Positions 25,853 to 33,955 of a stretch of 64,000 nt of DNA are shown piece after piece. The DNA comes from Pseudothermotoga elfii DSM 9442 = NBRC 107921 (GTDB taxonomy: Bacteria; Thermotogota; Thermotogae; Thermotogales; DSM-5069): the NCBI RefSeq assembly GCF_000504085.1, contig NC_022792.1, positions 1,268,001 through 1,332,000 of the forward strand. Reading direction: 5' to 3'. Position 1 is the first letter of the stretch, and each line of letters opens with the position of its first letter. Made by a program: the position numbers and the translations under genes. Under the pieces are notes generated by a model. That model had not been told where the DNA came from. It saw nothing but the letters and a program-made list of their open reading frames with translations, and did not search any database.

Positions 25853-27568
25853 TTATGTTGTCAATTGATTTTCCACTATTTTTCTGTATGTGGAGGATTT
25901 TTCCATGAGTTCATCATGTGTTCCTTCAGCTTCTACCTTTCCATCGTTCAGTACGATGATTCTGCCAGCCTTCTTTATAGTAGAAAGCCTGTGGGAGATA
26001 ATAACAACAGTATCGATCTCTTTCAAAATCCTTTCAAGTATCCTTTCTTCTGTTTCACTATCTATGCCAGAGGTAATTTCATCCAAGATTAGTATCTGTG
26101 GTTTTCTAATTAAAGCCCTTGCAAGAATGATTCTCTGTCTCTGACCATCTGAGAGTCTTGTCCCTCTTTCACCAACAACTGTGTCTATTCCATTTTCCAG
26201 TTTCTCAACAAAGTCGCATTCGCACATTCTAAGAACTCTTTCTATTTCTTCTTTTGAAAAGTCTTCGAAAAGTGTCACGTTGTTTTTGATCGTTGTATCA
26301 AAAAGTATATCGTTTGAGCGAACAAGAACGATGTTTCTTCTGAGTGAAAGAAGAGAGTATTGCTCAATGGGAACACCGTTTATGAGAATTTCACCCTTTG
26401 CGGGAGACAGTAGTCTGCTGAAGAGAGAAACCAGTGTACTCTTTCCTGCACCAGATCTTGCCACTATGGCTATCTTGTCTCCGGAGTTTATCTCGAGGTT
26501 CAAACCAGCGAGAACAGGTATTTCATCGTATTTAAAATGCACGTTTTTCAACAGCAGTTTTTCGAACTTTTCAAGATTTATGCCGCCTGCTCTTTCAAAA
26601 GGTAGGGAAAACACTCTTGCAAAATTTTCCCAGTTTGGAAGTGTCGAGAAAAACATCGTCAAGCCTGTGAGTGCCATTCTGACAATATCGTACATCCAGT
26701 TCATGTAGGACTCAAAAGCCAGAAGCGTTCCGACACTTATCTCACCTTTCCAGAGAAGGTAAACACCGAAGGCAAGGACAATGGTACCTCCAACCCATCT
26801 GTTCATGTCGATGTTTCTGTTTGACAGTTCGTTTACTGTACTGTGGGTAATGCTCGCCCTGCTCCACTCTCTAGCACTTGAATCGAGGAAATCTCTGAGA
26901 AAAAAGAAGCCAGAAAACTGTTTGAGAACCGGTATTCCTTCCATCACTTCTCTGGATCTTTTCAAAAATCTCTGGTAGGCTTCCTGATCTTTTTGAGAAG
27001 TTTTGATGACCAGCCTTCTCAGGATTGAGGTTGATACAAAAAACAGGGCGATACTCACCAGGACCACAAGGGTAAGTTTTACATTCAAGATGAACAGAAG
27101 CGAAAGAACAACAAGAAAAAAACCCAGATTGAAGAAAAACTGTAGCCTTGCAAGATAAATCCCCGAAGACACCTTCGGAATATCACTCATGAACACCGAA
27201 AGATAGTCACCTGTGTTTTTCGAGCTTAGAAAAGATAGTGGAAGTGTCAGGATTTTTGCATAGGCACCCTTTGATTCTTTAACCCGTGATGCGTTCAGCA
27301 GGTATTTCACAACTGAGTAGTTCAGTCTGTACATGATGAATGTCTGGAACACAAGAACAACAAAGTAAAACATAGAAAACAGAATGACTTCTTCTACAGA
27401 GCCCCTGTAGAATGCACTGTCGATGGTCTTTTTTATGAGAAGTGGAGTGAGAACGTTGGTGGTTAAAAACAGGCTCTCCAGTAACAAGAAAATCGGATAG
27501 TGCTTTTTGTATTTCCTCTCGAATTTTTTGATATTGTCTCTGACCTTACCTGCTGAGAAAAATTTCAT
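25853..27568 (-). CDS. ABC exporter half-transporter (membrane plus ATPase domain)
   Basis: A 571-residue type I ABC exporter: six predicted membrane segments in the first 320 residues, then an ATPase with ARSGAGKST (Walker A), RLSDGQRQR (signature) and ILILDEITSG (Walker B with catalytic Glu). It closes the leftward operon headed by the peptide genes and follows another half-exporter (28507), so the two may form a heterodimer that exports the matured peptide or gives immunity. No peptidase C39 domain is present, so leader removal must be done elsewhere. Confidence 0.85.
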   Translation of the reverse strand: MKFFSAGKVRDNIKKFERKYKKHYPIFLLLESLFLTTNVLTPLLIKKTIDSAFYRGSVEEVILFSMFYFVVLVFQTFIMYRLNYSVVKYLLNASRVKESKGAYAKILTLPLSFLSSKNTGDYLSVFMSDIPKVSSGIYLARLQFFFNLGFFLVVLSLLFILNVKLTLVVLVSIALFFVSTSILRRLVIKTSQKDQEAYQRFLKRSREVMEGIPVLKQFSGFFFLRDFLDSSAREWSRASITHSTVNELSNRNIDMNRWVGGTIVLAFGVYLLWKGEISVGTLLAFESYMNWMYDIVRMALTGLTMFFSTLPNWENFARVFSLPFERAGGINLEKFEKLLLKNVHFKYDEIPVLAGLNLEINSGDKIAIVARSGAGKSTLVSLFSRLLSPAKGEILINGVPIEQYSLLSLRRNIVLVRSNDILFDTTIKNNVTLFEDFSKEEIERVLRMCECDFVEKLENGIDTVVGERGTRLSDGQRQRIILARALIRKPQILILDEITSGIDSETEERILERILKEIDTVVIISHRLSTIKKAGRIIVLNDGKVEAEGTHDELMEKSSTYRKIVENQLTT

Positions 27569-27574
27569 AGCCTC

Positions 27575-28315
27575 TCAATCCTCCGGAAATGCCTGTATCT
27601 CCAAAACACCTCTCAACACTGCCGCTAAATCTTCCTTTTTTGGAGAAAATTCGAGAACTTTTTCGCCCTTTTTCAAAACGATCACCCTGTCTGCGATCTT
27701 TAAATCCTCCAGGTCATGACTTGCAAAGATGACGATTTTACCACTCTCTTTGAGTCTTTTCATGATCTCGTGTATCTTCAATCTCGTTCTGAGATCAACT
27801 CCACTGCACGGCTCATCGAAGATGTATATGCTCGCCTTTTTCATCAGGGCTCTTGCCACATCAACTCTTTTTTTGTACCCGGTGGAAAGTTCCATGTACC
27901 TCTTTTTCCTGCACTCCAGAAGACCCAGTTCCTTCATCACTTTTTCTGTTTCTCTCTTCAACGTTTTTCCAAGAAGGTCATTCAACATACCAAAAAACTT
28001 CAGATTCTCTTCCACACTCAACCTGTAGTAGAAGCTCCTCTCATACCCGGTTGATATGCTGACCTTTTCTACTGCAAAGGAAGGTTTTTCCACGATGTTC
28101 ACACTGTCTATGAGAACCTTCCCTCTATCAGGAATGAGAAAGGAGGCTATAACCTTCAAAAGTGTCGTCTTTCCCGCCCCGTTGGGACCTATCAGTGCGA
28201 GGATTTCGTTCATGAAAATGTCGAAGGAAACATTCTTCAAAATGTGCTTTCCGCCTATGCTCTTGTTAACTTCTCTGAGAGTAATGGCTTTGGTGCGAGC
28301 ACCTTTCCTTTCCAT
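27575..28315 (-). CDS. ABC transporter ATP-binding protein
   Basis: A 246-residue ATPase: IGPNGAGKTTLL, signature LSTGYKKRVDVARAL and IYIFDEPCSG. It resembles NatA/CcmA-type ATPases, which normally work with an ABC-2 permease encoded next to them. No such permease gene lies here; only a short hydrophobic fragment precedes it. It may energise a permease elsewhere or be a residue of a decayed transporter. Confidence 0.8.
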   Translation of the reverse strand: MERKGARTKAITLREVNKSIGGKHILKNVSFDIFMNEILALIGPNGAGKTTLLKVIASFLIPDRGKVLIDSVNIVEKPSFAVEKVSISTGYERSFYYRLSVEENLKFFGMLNDLLGKTLKRETEKVMKELGLLECRKKRYMELSTGYKKRVDVARALMKKASIYIFDEPCSGVDLRTRLKIHEIMKRLKESGKIVIFASHDLEDLKIADRVIVLKKGEKVLEFSPKKEDLAAVLRGVLEIQAFPED

Positions 28316-28457
28316 TTACAATCCCCCTTTTTCCGATAACTTGAAGCCTCCCCGCTGCGTTGGTAAAAGATAAAACCGCAATCGTTAAAATTATCACATA
28401 TTTTGCTATCAATAAGAACTCTCGCAACAATCTTGCAGTGTTTTTGAAAAACCGCAT
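28266..28457 (-). pseudogene. small hydrophobic ORF, possible remnant of an ABC-2 permease
   Basis: A 63-codon frame starting at ATG 28457 encodes one strong membrane segment (LLREFLLIAKYVIILTIAVLSF) and then runs into the ATPase gene out of frame. There is no ribosome site. Its position between the half-exporter and the lone ATPase is where a permease would be expected, so a deleted permease is a reasonable but unproven reading. Confidence 0.3.
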
Positions 28458-28506
28458 GCTTTGACTGTTTTGACTTCGAAATTCGCGTTCAAATTGTTTA
28501 AAGAGT

Positions 28507-30123
28507 TTAAGAGAATTCCACAATGCCATCACATAAATTCTCCAGGAAATCCCGGGAATGCGAAACGATTAAAATTATAGACTCACCTGATTTGCGTTGT
28601 ATCAGTTCCTCTAATGCTCGGATTTTCATTTCATCCAAATAAGTTGTTGGTTCATCTAAAAGATACAGATCTTTATTATCCTGTGCAAATGTCCTTACTA
28701 TCGCTATTCTCTGGCGTTCTCCCCCGGAAAGGTTGCGCCCAACTTCCTCCACTTCTTTTTCGAGTGAGAGATCATCCAGAAACTCCAACAGTTCCTCATC
28801 AAGAGGTTTATTTTCCCCAAGGAGTATGTTTTCTCTAACTGTTCCCTTGAAAAAGATCGAATGCTGAGGAAGATAGCCGACCCTGCAATAATACGAGTCT
28901 ATTTCAATTTCACTCAATGGTATGTCGTTGACGAAAACATAGTTTTTTTCTATACCTAAGAGTCCAAGAATGATCTTTATTGCTGTGCTCTTTCCTATCC
29001 CACTCTTTCCGAAAAGTCCAACGATTTCACCCTTTTTGGCATACAGTTTGAAATTTTCAAGCAGCAGGGAAGAGTTCTTGTAAGAAAAACTCGGTATGTG
29101 TACCCTCAAAGACTCGATCTTTCTGTCTAATTGTTGCAGTTTGAAAGTGGTATAGGATCTTCCTCCAAATGGCGCTTCTAAAATTTCCGAAAGTCTTTTG
29201 TAAACAACTTTTATCTCTTGGCGGTGTATGTTGAAATCCCAAAAGTTCCTGGCAGAGTCGTAGATGTAGTTTATTACCATCAACACTGCCACCAAACCAC
29301 CAGCTTGCATGAGGCCTATTTTCATTTGATAAACTCCCATGATGATTACTATTATGTATCCACTGTTGAACAATATAGCAAGAGGAACGTTGAATAGAAC
29401 GATTGACTTTATTCGCCTGATATCACTTTTTGTGTACTCGTCATTGAATTCCTTGAATTTTGCTATCGAAAATTTTTGCTTCAAAAACACCCGGAACATT
29501 TCTATACCCTGGATGTATTCCTTAAGCCTGCTTACGAATTCTGTCTGCAATTCGAGAGTTTTGTGTGTTAAACTTCTAACCCTGGGATTCACATAGTGAG
29601 CTAAGACAAAAAAAGCCAGCAGAGGAAAGGTCGATACCGCAATCGCCAAAGGATTTAGGAAAAGACCGATGGTTAAAGCGAATGAAAACGTGAGTAAGTC
29701 TTTCATGAAAAATACGAAAGTTGGATAGAAAAAATTTTGAATTCTTTCCGTATCCGAACTGATGTAGGTGAACAATCTACCCATCTCTAAGGAAAAAACC
29801 TGGTTAAAGTTGTTCTGAGCCACCTCAAATATTGTTTTCCTAAGTGATGCAGAGAAAAGTCTCATTCTACTTTCAAAGATGTAATATGAAGCGTATGTTA
29901 GAAATTCTTTTGACAGGCTTACCACTAGAAGTAGCATTACTTGGATTTTGAACAGATTGTCTGAAATACTCTTAGCCAGTATAGAGTTGATGATATTTTT
30001 CGAAAGCAACGGAATGGGGATAGTCATCCCCGTTGCACAAACAAGCAGCAAAAAGGCAAAAAACAAGTGTAAAAAGTGTTCTTTAAGAAGCCTCAATATC
30101 TGCCTTTTAGTCGAGCTTTTCAT
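28507..30123 (-). CDS. ABC exporter half-transporter (membrane plus ATPase domain)
   Basis: A 538-residue half-exporter with six membrane segments, Walker A GKSGIGKSTA, signature LSGGERQR and Walker B LYLLDEPTTYLDE. Its start overlaps the end of the radical-SAM gene by 17 nt, tying it to peptide maturation; export of the modified peptide is the likely role. It differs strongly from 25853-27568, consistent with two partners of a heterodimer or two separate steps (export and self-protection). Confidence 0.85.
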   Translation of the reverse strand: MKSSTKRQILRLLKEHFLHLFFAFLLLVCATGMTIPIPLLSKNIINSILAKSISDNLFKIQVMLLLVVSLSKEFLTYASYYIFESRMRLFSASLRKTIFEVAQNNFNQVFSLEMGRLFTYISSDTERIQNFFYPTFVFFMKDLLTFSFALTIGLFLNPLAIAVSTFPLLAFFVLAHYVNPRVRSLTHKTLELQTEFVSRLKEYIQGIEMFRVFLKQKFSIAKFKEFNDEYTKSDIRRIKSIVLFNVPLAILFNSGYIIVIIMGVYQMKIGLMQAGGLVAVLMVINYIYDSARNFWDFNIHRQEIKVVYKRLSEILEAPFGGRSYTTFKLQQLDRKIESLRVHIPSFSYKNSSLLLENFKLYAKKGEIVGLFGKSGIGKSTAIKIILGLLGIEKNYVFVNDIPLSEIEIDSYYCRVGYLPQHSIFFKGTVRENILLGENKPLDEELLEFLDDLSLEKEVEEVGRNLSGGERQRIAIVRTFAQDNKDLYLLDEPTTYLDEMKIRALEELIQRKSGESIILIVSHSRDFLENLCDGIVEFS

Positions 30124-31405
30124 GTTCTTTCACCAACTTTAACACTTTGTTGGAATAAAGCAAGTTTATCGGGACTTTTGGATCGAGTTTATAATTGGCG
30201 AGCTCCCATAAAATAGTGAAAACGCTTTTTAAAAATATATCACAAGTCAAACTGTCAGCTTGTGCTTCGAAGTAATTTTTTCCGGAAAGTAAGTCAACTG
30301 CCCTACATCCACCACCACATAAATATTTTATAGGACAATTTGGGCAAATTTTTTGAACGATAGGCGACCCAAAACCTGTTTGACTTCGAAACAGATGAAT
30401 ATAATCCCTTAGTTTCTCCGATTCTGTAATATGGCAGATTTTAAATTTATCATTTATTAATTCGCTGCACGGATACAAATAACCATCCGGTCCAAGAGAC
30501 AGTTGATTGTAAAGCGCGGAGCAGTTGTATCTCTTAAGTTGATTGAGTAATCTAAACTTAATCTCCTCAACAAAATAGATTTTAACTTTATTATAATGAA
30601 GTGAGTAATAAACTAAGAACTGATATAAATCAATTAATTCCTCACGAAAAGGGATCAATTGATTAATTTTTGCTCTTCCATAATTTTCAATAATTGGAAA
30701 GTGAATAAAGTTAATACCTATTTTTTCACTATATTTTATGAACTTTATAACCTCGTCTTTGTTATAAGAATGTAATGTGTAACTTAGAGCAATATCAGTC
30801 TTCGCATTTTTCAGTTTGGCTACATTTTTGAGTAATTTTCGAAAATTTCCACCACGTACTTTTTGATAAGTATTTTCATGCACCGCATCAAGGCTAATTT
30901 GTACGTTAAACCGCGGAGTCGTCAATATGTCTTCTATTTTATCTAATAAAAGTCCGTTGGTTAATAAGAAAATTTTTGCATTTGTTTTTTCTAATATCTC
31001 TGTTAATAAATTTCTTAAATGCGGCCAAGTTAGGGGCTCACCCCCACCTATTGTTACATTCTCAATATTGTATCGATTGATAAGATCGATGATTAAAGGA
31101 ATATATTCTTTATTGAGCATCTGATAGTTTTCGTCCGGTTTTGATTCATAGAAGCAATGAATACACTGCAAATTGCAATTAAATGTTGGGAGTATTGATA
31201 TCCCAATGAAGTTGGGGAATGTATTACCCTTTAGATTTTTCATCTCTTTTTCATTTGGCTTTTTGTCCTCGAAAACTTTAATCAAATCCTGATTGCTGTT
31301 TTTGCATTTTAAAGCCGACCTTTTGTCGACAATTATCCATCTGAGAGTGTCTGAGTCAAAACATAAGCAATAATCACTTTTTATATCCTTAAAAAACCGC
31401 TGCAT
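30107..31405 (-). CDS. radical-SAM SPASM peptide-modifying enzyme
   Basis: A 432-residue enzyme. The radical-SAM cluster motif CNLQCIHC lies near residue 81; GGGEPLTWP follows. The C-terminal SPASM region binds extra Fe-S clusters (Cys in GPDGYLYPCSEL, then CPNCPIKYLCGGGC). The first 60 residues may form a leader-peptide-binding domain of the RRE type, which is not provable by eye. It lies directly downstream of the 36-codon peptide gene and upstream of an exporter, so it probably installs thioether or other side-chain links in that peptide (sacti/ranthipeptide-like). Start ATG follows AAGGAGGAAG. Confidence 0.88.
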   Translation of the reverse strand: MQRFFKDIKSDYCLCFDSDTLRWIIVDKRSALKCKNSNQDLIKVFEDKKPNEKEMKNLKGNTFPNFIGISILPTFNCNLQCIHCFYESKPDENYQMLNKEYIPLIIDLINRYNIENVTIGGGEPLTWPHLRNLLTEILEKTNAKIFLLTNGLLLDKIEDILTTPRFNVQISLDAVHENTYQKVRGGNFRKLLKNVAKLKNAKTDIALSYTLHSYNKDEVIKFIKYSEKIGINFIHFPIIENYGRAKINQLIPFREELIDLYQFLVYYSLHYNKVKIYFVEEIKFRLLNQLKRYNCSALYNQLSLGPDGYLYPCSELINDKFKICHITESEKLRDYIHLFRSQTGFGSPIVQKICPNCPIKYLCGGGCRAVDLLSGKNYFEAQADSLTCDIFLKSVFTILWELANYKLDPKVPINLLYSNKVLKLVKEHEKLD

Positions 31406-31443
31406 TTTTCTTCCTCCTTAATTTCTTGATAAAAAACATATGG

Positions 31444-31608
31444 GAAGGGTGGGGGAGGAAATTTTTAATGCACGAAGTATGAGCAATGAGCAGCTGAGAG
31501 CGAACAATTCACCCTGGCGGCTGTGACTTTAAAAATCAACTTTTTCACATCTGACCATTTTAGTAATATTTTCATTCTAACACCTCCTCATGACTTTCCC
31601 CCCACCCT
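31444..31608. repeat. inverted repeat flanking the precursor peptide gene
   Basis: GAAGGGTGGGGG at 31444-31455 on the plus strand is found again as CCCCCACCCTTC at 31597-31608, a perfect 12-bp inverted repeat with purine-rich extensions. In the leftward mRNA the two arms enclose the precursor gene and the upstream arm is 14 nt before its GAGGAGG ribosome site. The arms could pair as a long-range stem, or the downstream CCUCC could instead mask the ribosome site. Confidence 0.7.
31465..31575 (-). CDS. 36-residue RiPP-type precursor peptide
   Basis: A very short gene with an excellent ribosome site (GAGGAGGTGTTAGA before ATG 31575) ending 59 nt before the radical-SAM start. The product has a basic amphipathic first half (MKILLKWSDVKKLIFKV, leader-like) and a core-like second half, TAARVNCSLSAAHCSYFVH, with Cys24 and Cys31 among small residues and Ser, the kind of pattern modified to thioethers by SPASM enzymes. 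Length, position and ribosome site together make it the likely substrate of the enzyme at 30107. It has no recognised family; product structure is unknown. Confidence 0.75.
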   Translation of the reverse strand: MKILLKWSDVKKLIFKVTAARVNCSLSAAHCSYFVH

Positions 31609-31646
31609 TCTGAATACCATCGTGAAATTGCTTTTATTTTCATTAT

Positions 31647-31757
31647 TTACACTAATGCTAATATCTTCATTAAAAACGCTGTTTTTTGATTGATACCGTG
31701 CATCCTTCCGTAGATCTTTAATTCTGCAAATAAAATTTTGACCTCGCGTTTGCGCAT
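31647..31757 (-). CDS. possible second short peptide ORF
   Basis: A 36-codon frame (MRKREVKILFAELKIYG..., ending FLMKILALV) lies between the secreted protein and the precursor gene. Its own ribosome site is weak; an AAGAAGGTG site just upstream serves instead an ATG directly followed by a stop (ATGTAA), a start-stop unit 10 nt before this ATG. It may be a leader peptide, a decayed precursor or non-coding. Confidence 0.25.
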   Translation of the reverse strand: MRKREVKILFAELKIYGRMHGINQKTAFLMKILALV

Positions 31758-31812
31758 CAACTTACATATGTTTTCACCTTCTTATCGATATAAGAATTTG
31801 AGAATTTGGTTT

Positions 31813-32145
31813 TTAATAAGGAGGCCAAGCATAAATATCGAATGAACTGCGCTGGTATGGCTCTTGCACCTGCCCAGTAGTGCAGATGGAATGCAAATGG
31901 ATTTGGTCTTGTAATAAAGTATCATGCTGCAGTGCCCCCTCCCACACTTTTGCCGGTTGCTTCATAGTTGAATCACATCCTTCCCAAGAGGTGCTGCTTT
32001 TGCACTCTTGAAGATAACCACCGGCAGTTCCACCAATCACAGAATTCCAAGAGTGCGTTTCATTGTCTGCGTCTGTTCTATCTGCAAAGGCAGTTACGGA
32101 AAGAAGCAAAAACGCTATAAAAATTACAAGAAGAGCTTTTCTCAT
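31813..32145 (-). CDS. small secreted protein of the peptide locus
   Basis: A 110-residue protein with a clear signal peptide (MRKALLVIFIAFLLLSVTAFA). The mature part (about 90 residues) is polar, has three Cys (QECKSS, EGCDST, SICTTG) and many His/Gln/Trp, and matches no family I know. ATG 32145 follows GGAAGGGGGCGGG and puts the signal peptide at the very start. It is the first gene of the leftward peptide operon; it could be an immunity protein, an exported structural peptide or a second precursor. Confidence 0.65.
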   Translation of the reverse strand: MRKALLVIFIAFLLLSVTAFADRTDADNETHSWNSVIGGTAGGYLQECKSSTSWEGCDSTMKQPAKVWEGALQHDTLLQDQIHLHSICTTGQVQEPYQRSSFDIYAWPPY

Positions 32146-32316
32146 TTTCCCGCCCCCTTCCATTTCCTTTCGCTTCAACTTCTATCAAACCCTATATGGT
32201 TTTCAACTTTCGCACGCTCCGGATTCCTGTCTACAAGAGCGTTTCAGATTGCCAATTTTTATAGGATCTGGAACAATTTGATTTTTTGAAGTATAACTAT
32301 AACGGAGAGAGCAAAG

Positions 32317-33921
32317 ATGAAAGGTATAGTGGACTTGAAAGAAGTATTCAGGTACGGTGCTTTTTCTCTTCCAGCAGTGAATTACATGCTACTCGAAGAG
32401 AACCTTTCAAAAGAGTGTAGAGAGATTCTCTGTGTACTGAAACTTGCATGGAAAGGGAACTTCAAAGAAGCGGTCCAGAGAATAGATAAGGTTTTGAGAA
32501 GCTGCAAATCCGAAGCAGCGAAATATTTTCTTTTAGCGAACAAACTCGCATTTTTAAAATATACAGGCAAAGTAGATATGAATCTTTACAGATACCTGAA
32601 AAGAAACCTTCCCAAAATGTCAAAATCAATAAGAGACACTGTGATCGTTACCTTGATAAATTTTGAAGCAAGTGGAATAAAGCCACTGAGGAAGGTAAGA
32701 GTGTGGAAAAACAATTACAGAAAATCCACTCTATCTTTTTTATACCTTTCCCTGGCAAGAAGAAAAGCAAACTCTGGAAGACTCTCTGAGGCGGCACACG
32801 ATTACATACAAGCCTACAGACTGTCCAGGGAGATTCCCCACCCAACTTGCATCGTTTCCTCCCTGAACGATCTTGCATGGGATATCAAGGAAAAACACCC
32901 AAGACTCGCCCATGTCCTTTCTCAAAGAGCCATTTTCTGGCTTGGATACTATAGAGAAGAACCAGGAAATCTCTTTGGAGCGCTGGATACTCTATTTGTT
33001 ATGGAAAAAGATATGAATTCACCGTTTATCCACAGCACTGCGCATATCATCGTTTCACTTCCTGTACCAGAAGATTATCTGTCTCTATTCAAAAAAGCGA
33101 AGAAGTTCGTGTTGGACTACACCAGATCGATTTATCCAAACACAAGTCAGTTGAGAAGATACATTAAAAGGGTCGCTTGGAAAGGAAAACCTCTCAGTTC
33201 CAAAGGTATCTCGGATATATTGAAAGGAAAAACAAAAATGATTCGTGCGGATACGATAAGAAGACTGTTGACATCTGATGTTGATGCATGGGCACGCTTT
33301 CCTGTCTGGAACGAGTGGATAAAAATGGAGATTGAGCTAAAATTCAAGGAATTGCCAGAAAAGCTTAAAGAATTTCCCTTTCATCAGAGACAAATCCTTT
33401 TTCTTTCCACTTACATGGCTTTTCTTGATAGAGAATTTCTTTCAAGGAAAGAAAGACTCAAAAAGGCATACACACTCCTTGAAGATATTGAATCGTTCGC
33501 TGACTTCATGGCAAAAGATCACCGGACCATGGAATTTGTTGTTTCAATGGTGAAGGCTCATCCTTTCATTGAAGGAAGAAAAGAAGCGGTGAAGAAAGCC
33601 CTTGAAAGGATGAAAAGAAGGAAACTGGAAAGATTCACTTTGAAATACATCGAGATGAAAGAATCTGACAGAAGGCTTTTGGATAAATTTCTAAGAAACT
33701 ACGGAAGGTACTATGGAGTGAGGTTTGGCATCAGGTTAAAAGGGCCGGATGTGGTGAGAGAGTTTGCAAAAAAGTACCATCTAAAAATTCAGCCTTTGTT
33801 CGCTACATTCTGGTGTGAGGAAGATAGCAGGGTGAGAAAAAGATTGGAAAAAATGATGAAAAGATGGTGCGAATCTGGCGAAAAAGTTTCTGTCCAGTGC
33901 AAAAAAGCAAATAATTATTAA
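32317..33921 (+). CDS. TPR-like helical protein, possible peptide-responsive regulator
   Basis: No named family recognised. The 534-residue chain is almost entirely helical, basic, with helix-turn-helix pairs reminiscent of TPR repeats (SFLYLSLARRKANSGRLSEAA, AHVLSQRAIFWLGYY) and a short segment near residue 300 (SSKGISDILKGKTKMIRADT) that could be a DNA-binding helix pair. No signal peptide. It is divergent from the peptide operon, with a GGAGAG site before its ATG. TPR regulators that bind exported peptides (as in Rap/PlcR-type systems) give a model, but the role is inference. Confidence 0.5.
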   Translation: MKGIVDLKEVFRYGAFSLPAVNYMLLEENLSKECREILCVLKLAWKGNFKEAVQRIDKVLRSCKSEAAKYFLLANKLAFLKYTGKVDMNLYRYLKRNLPKMSKSIRDTVIVTLINFEASGIKPLRKVRVWKNNYRKSTLSFLYLSLARRKANSGRLSEAAHDYIQAYRLSREIPHPTCIVSSLNDLAWDIKEKHPRLAHVLSQRAIFWLGYYREEPGNLFGALDTLFVMEKDMNSPFIHSTAHIIVSLPVPEDYLSLFKKAKKFVLDYTRSIYPNTSQLRRYIKRVAWKGKPLSSKGISDILKGKTKMIRADTIRRLLTSDVDAWARFPVWNEWIKMEIELKFKELPEKLKEFPFHQRQILFLSTYMAFLDREFLSRKERLKKAYTLLEDIESFADFMAKDHRTMEFVVSMVKAHPFIEGRKEAVKKALERMKRRKLERFTLKYIEMKESDRRLLDKFLRNYGRYYGVRFGIRLKGPDVVREFAKKYHLKIQPLFATFWCEEDSRVRKRLEKMMKRWCESGEKVSVQCKKANNY

Positions 33922-33955
33922 ATCTGTAATTCTTGAAATCGTAAATTTCTTTGAG

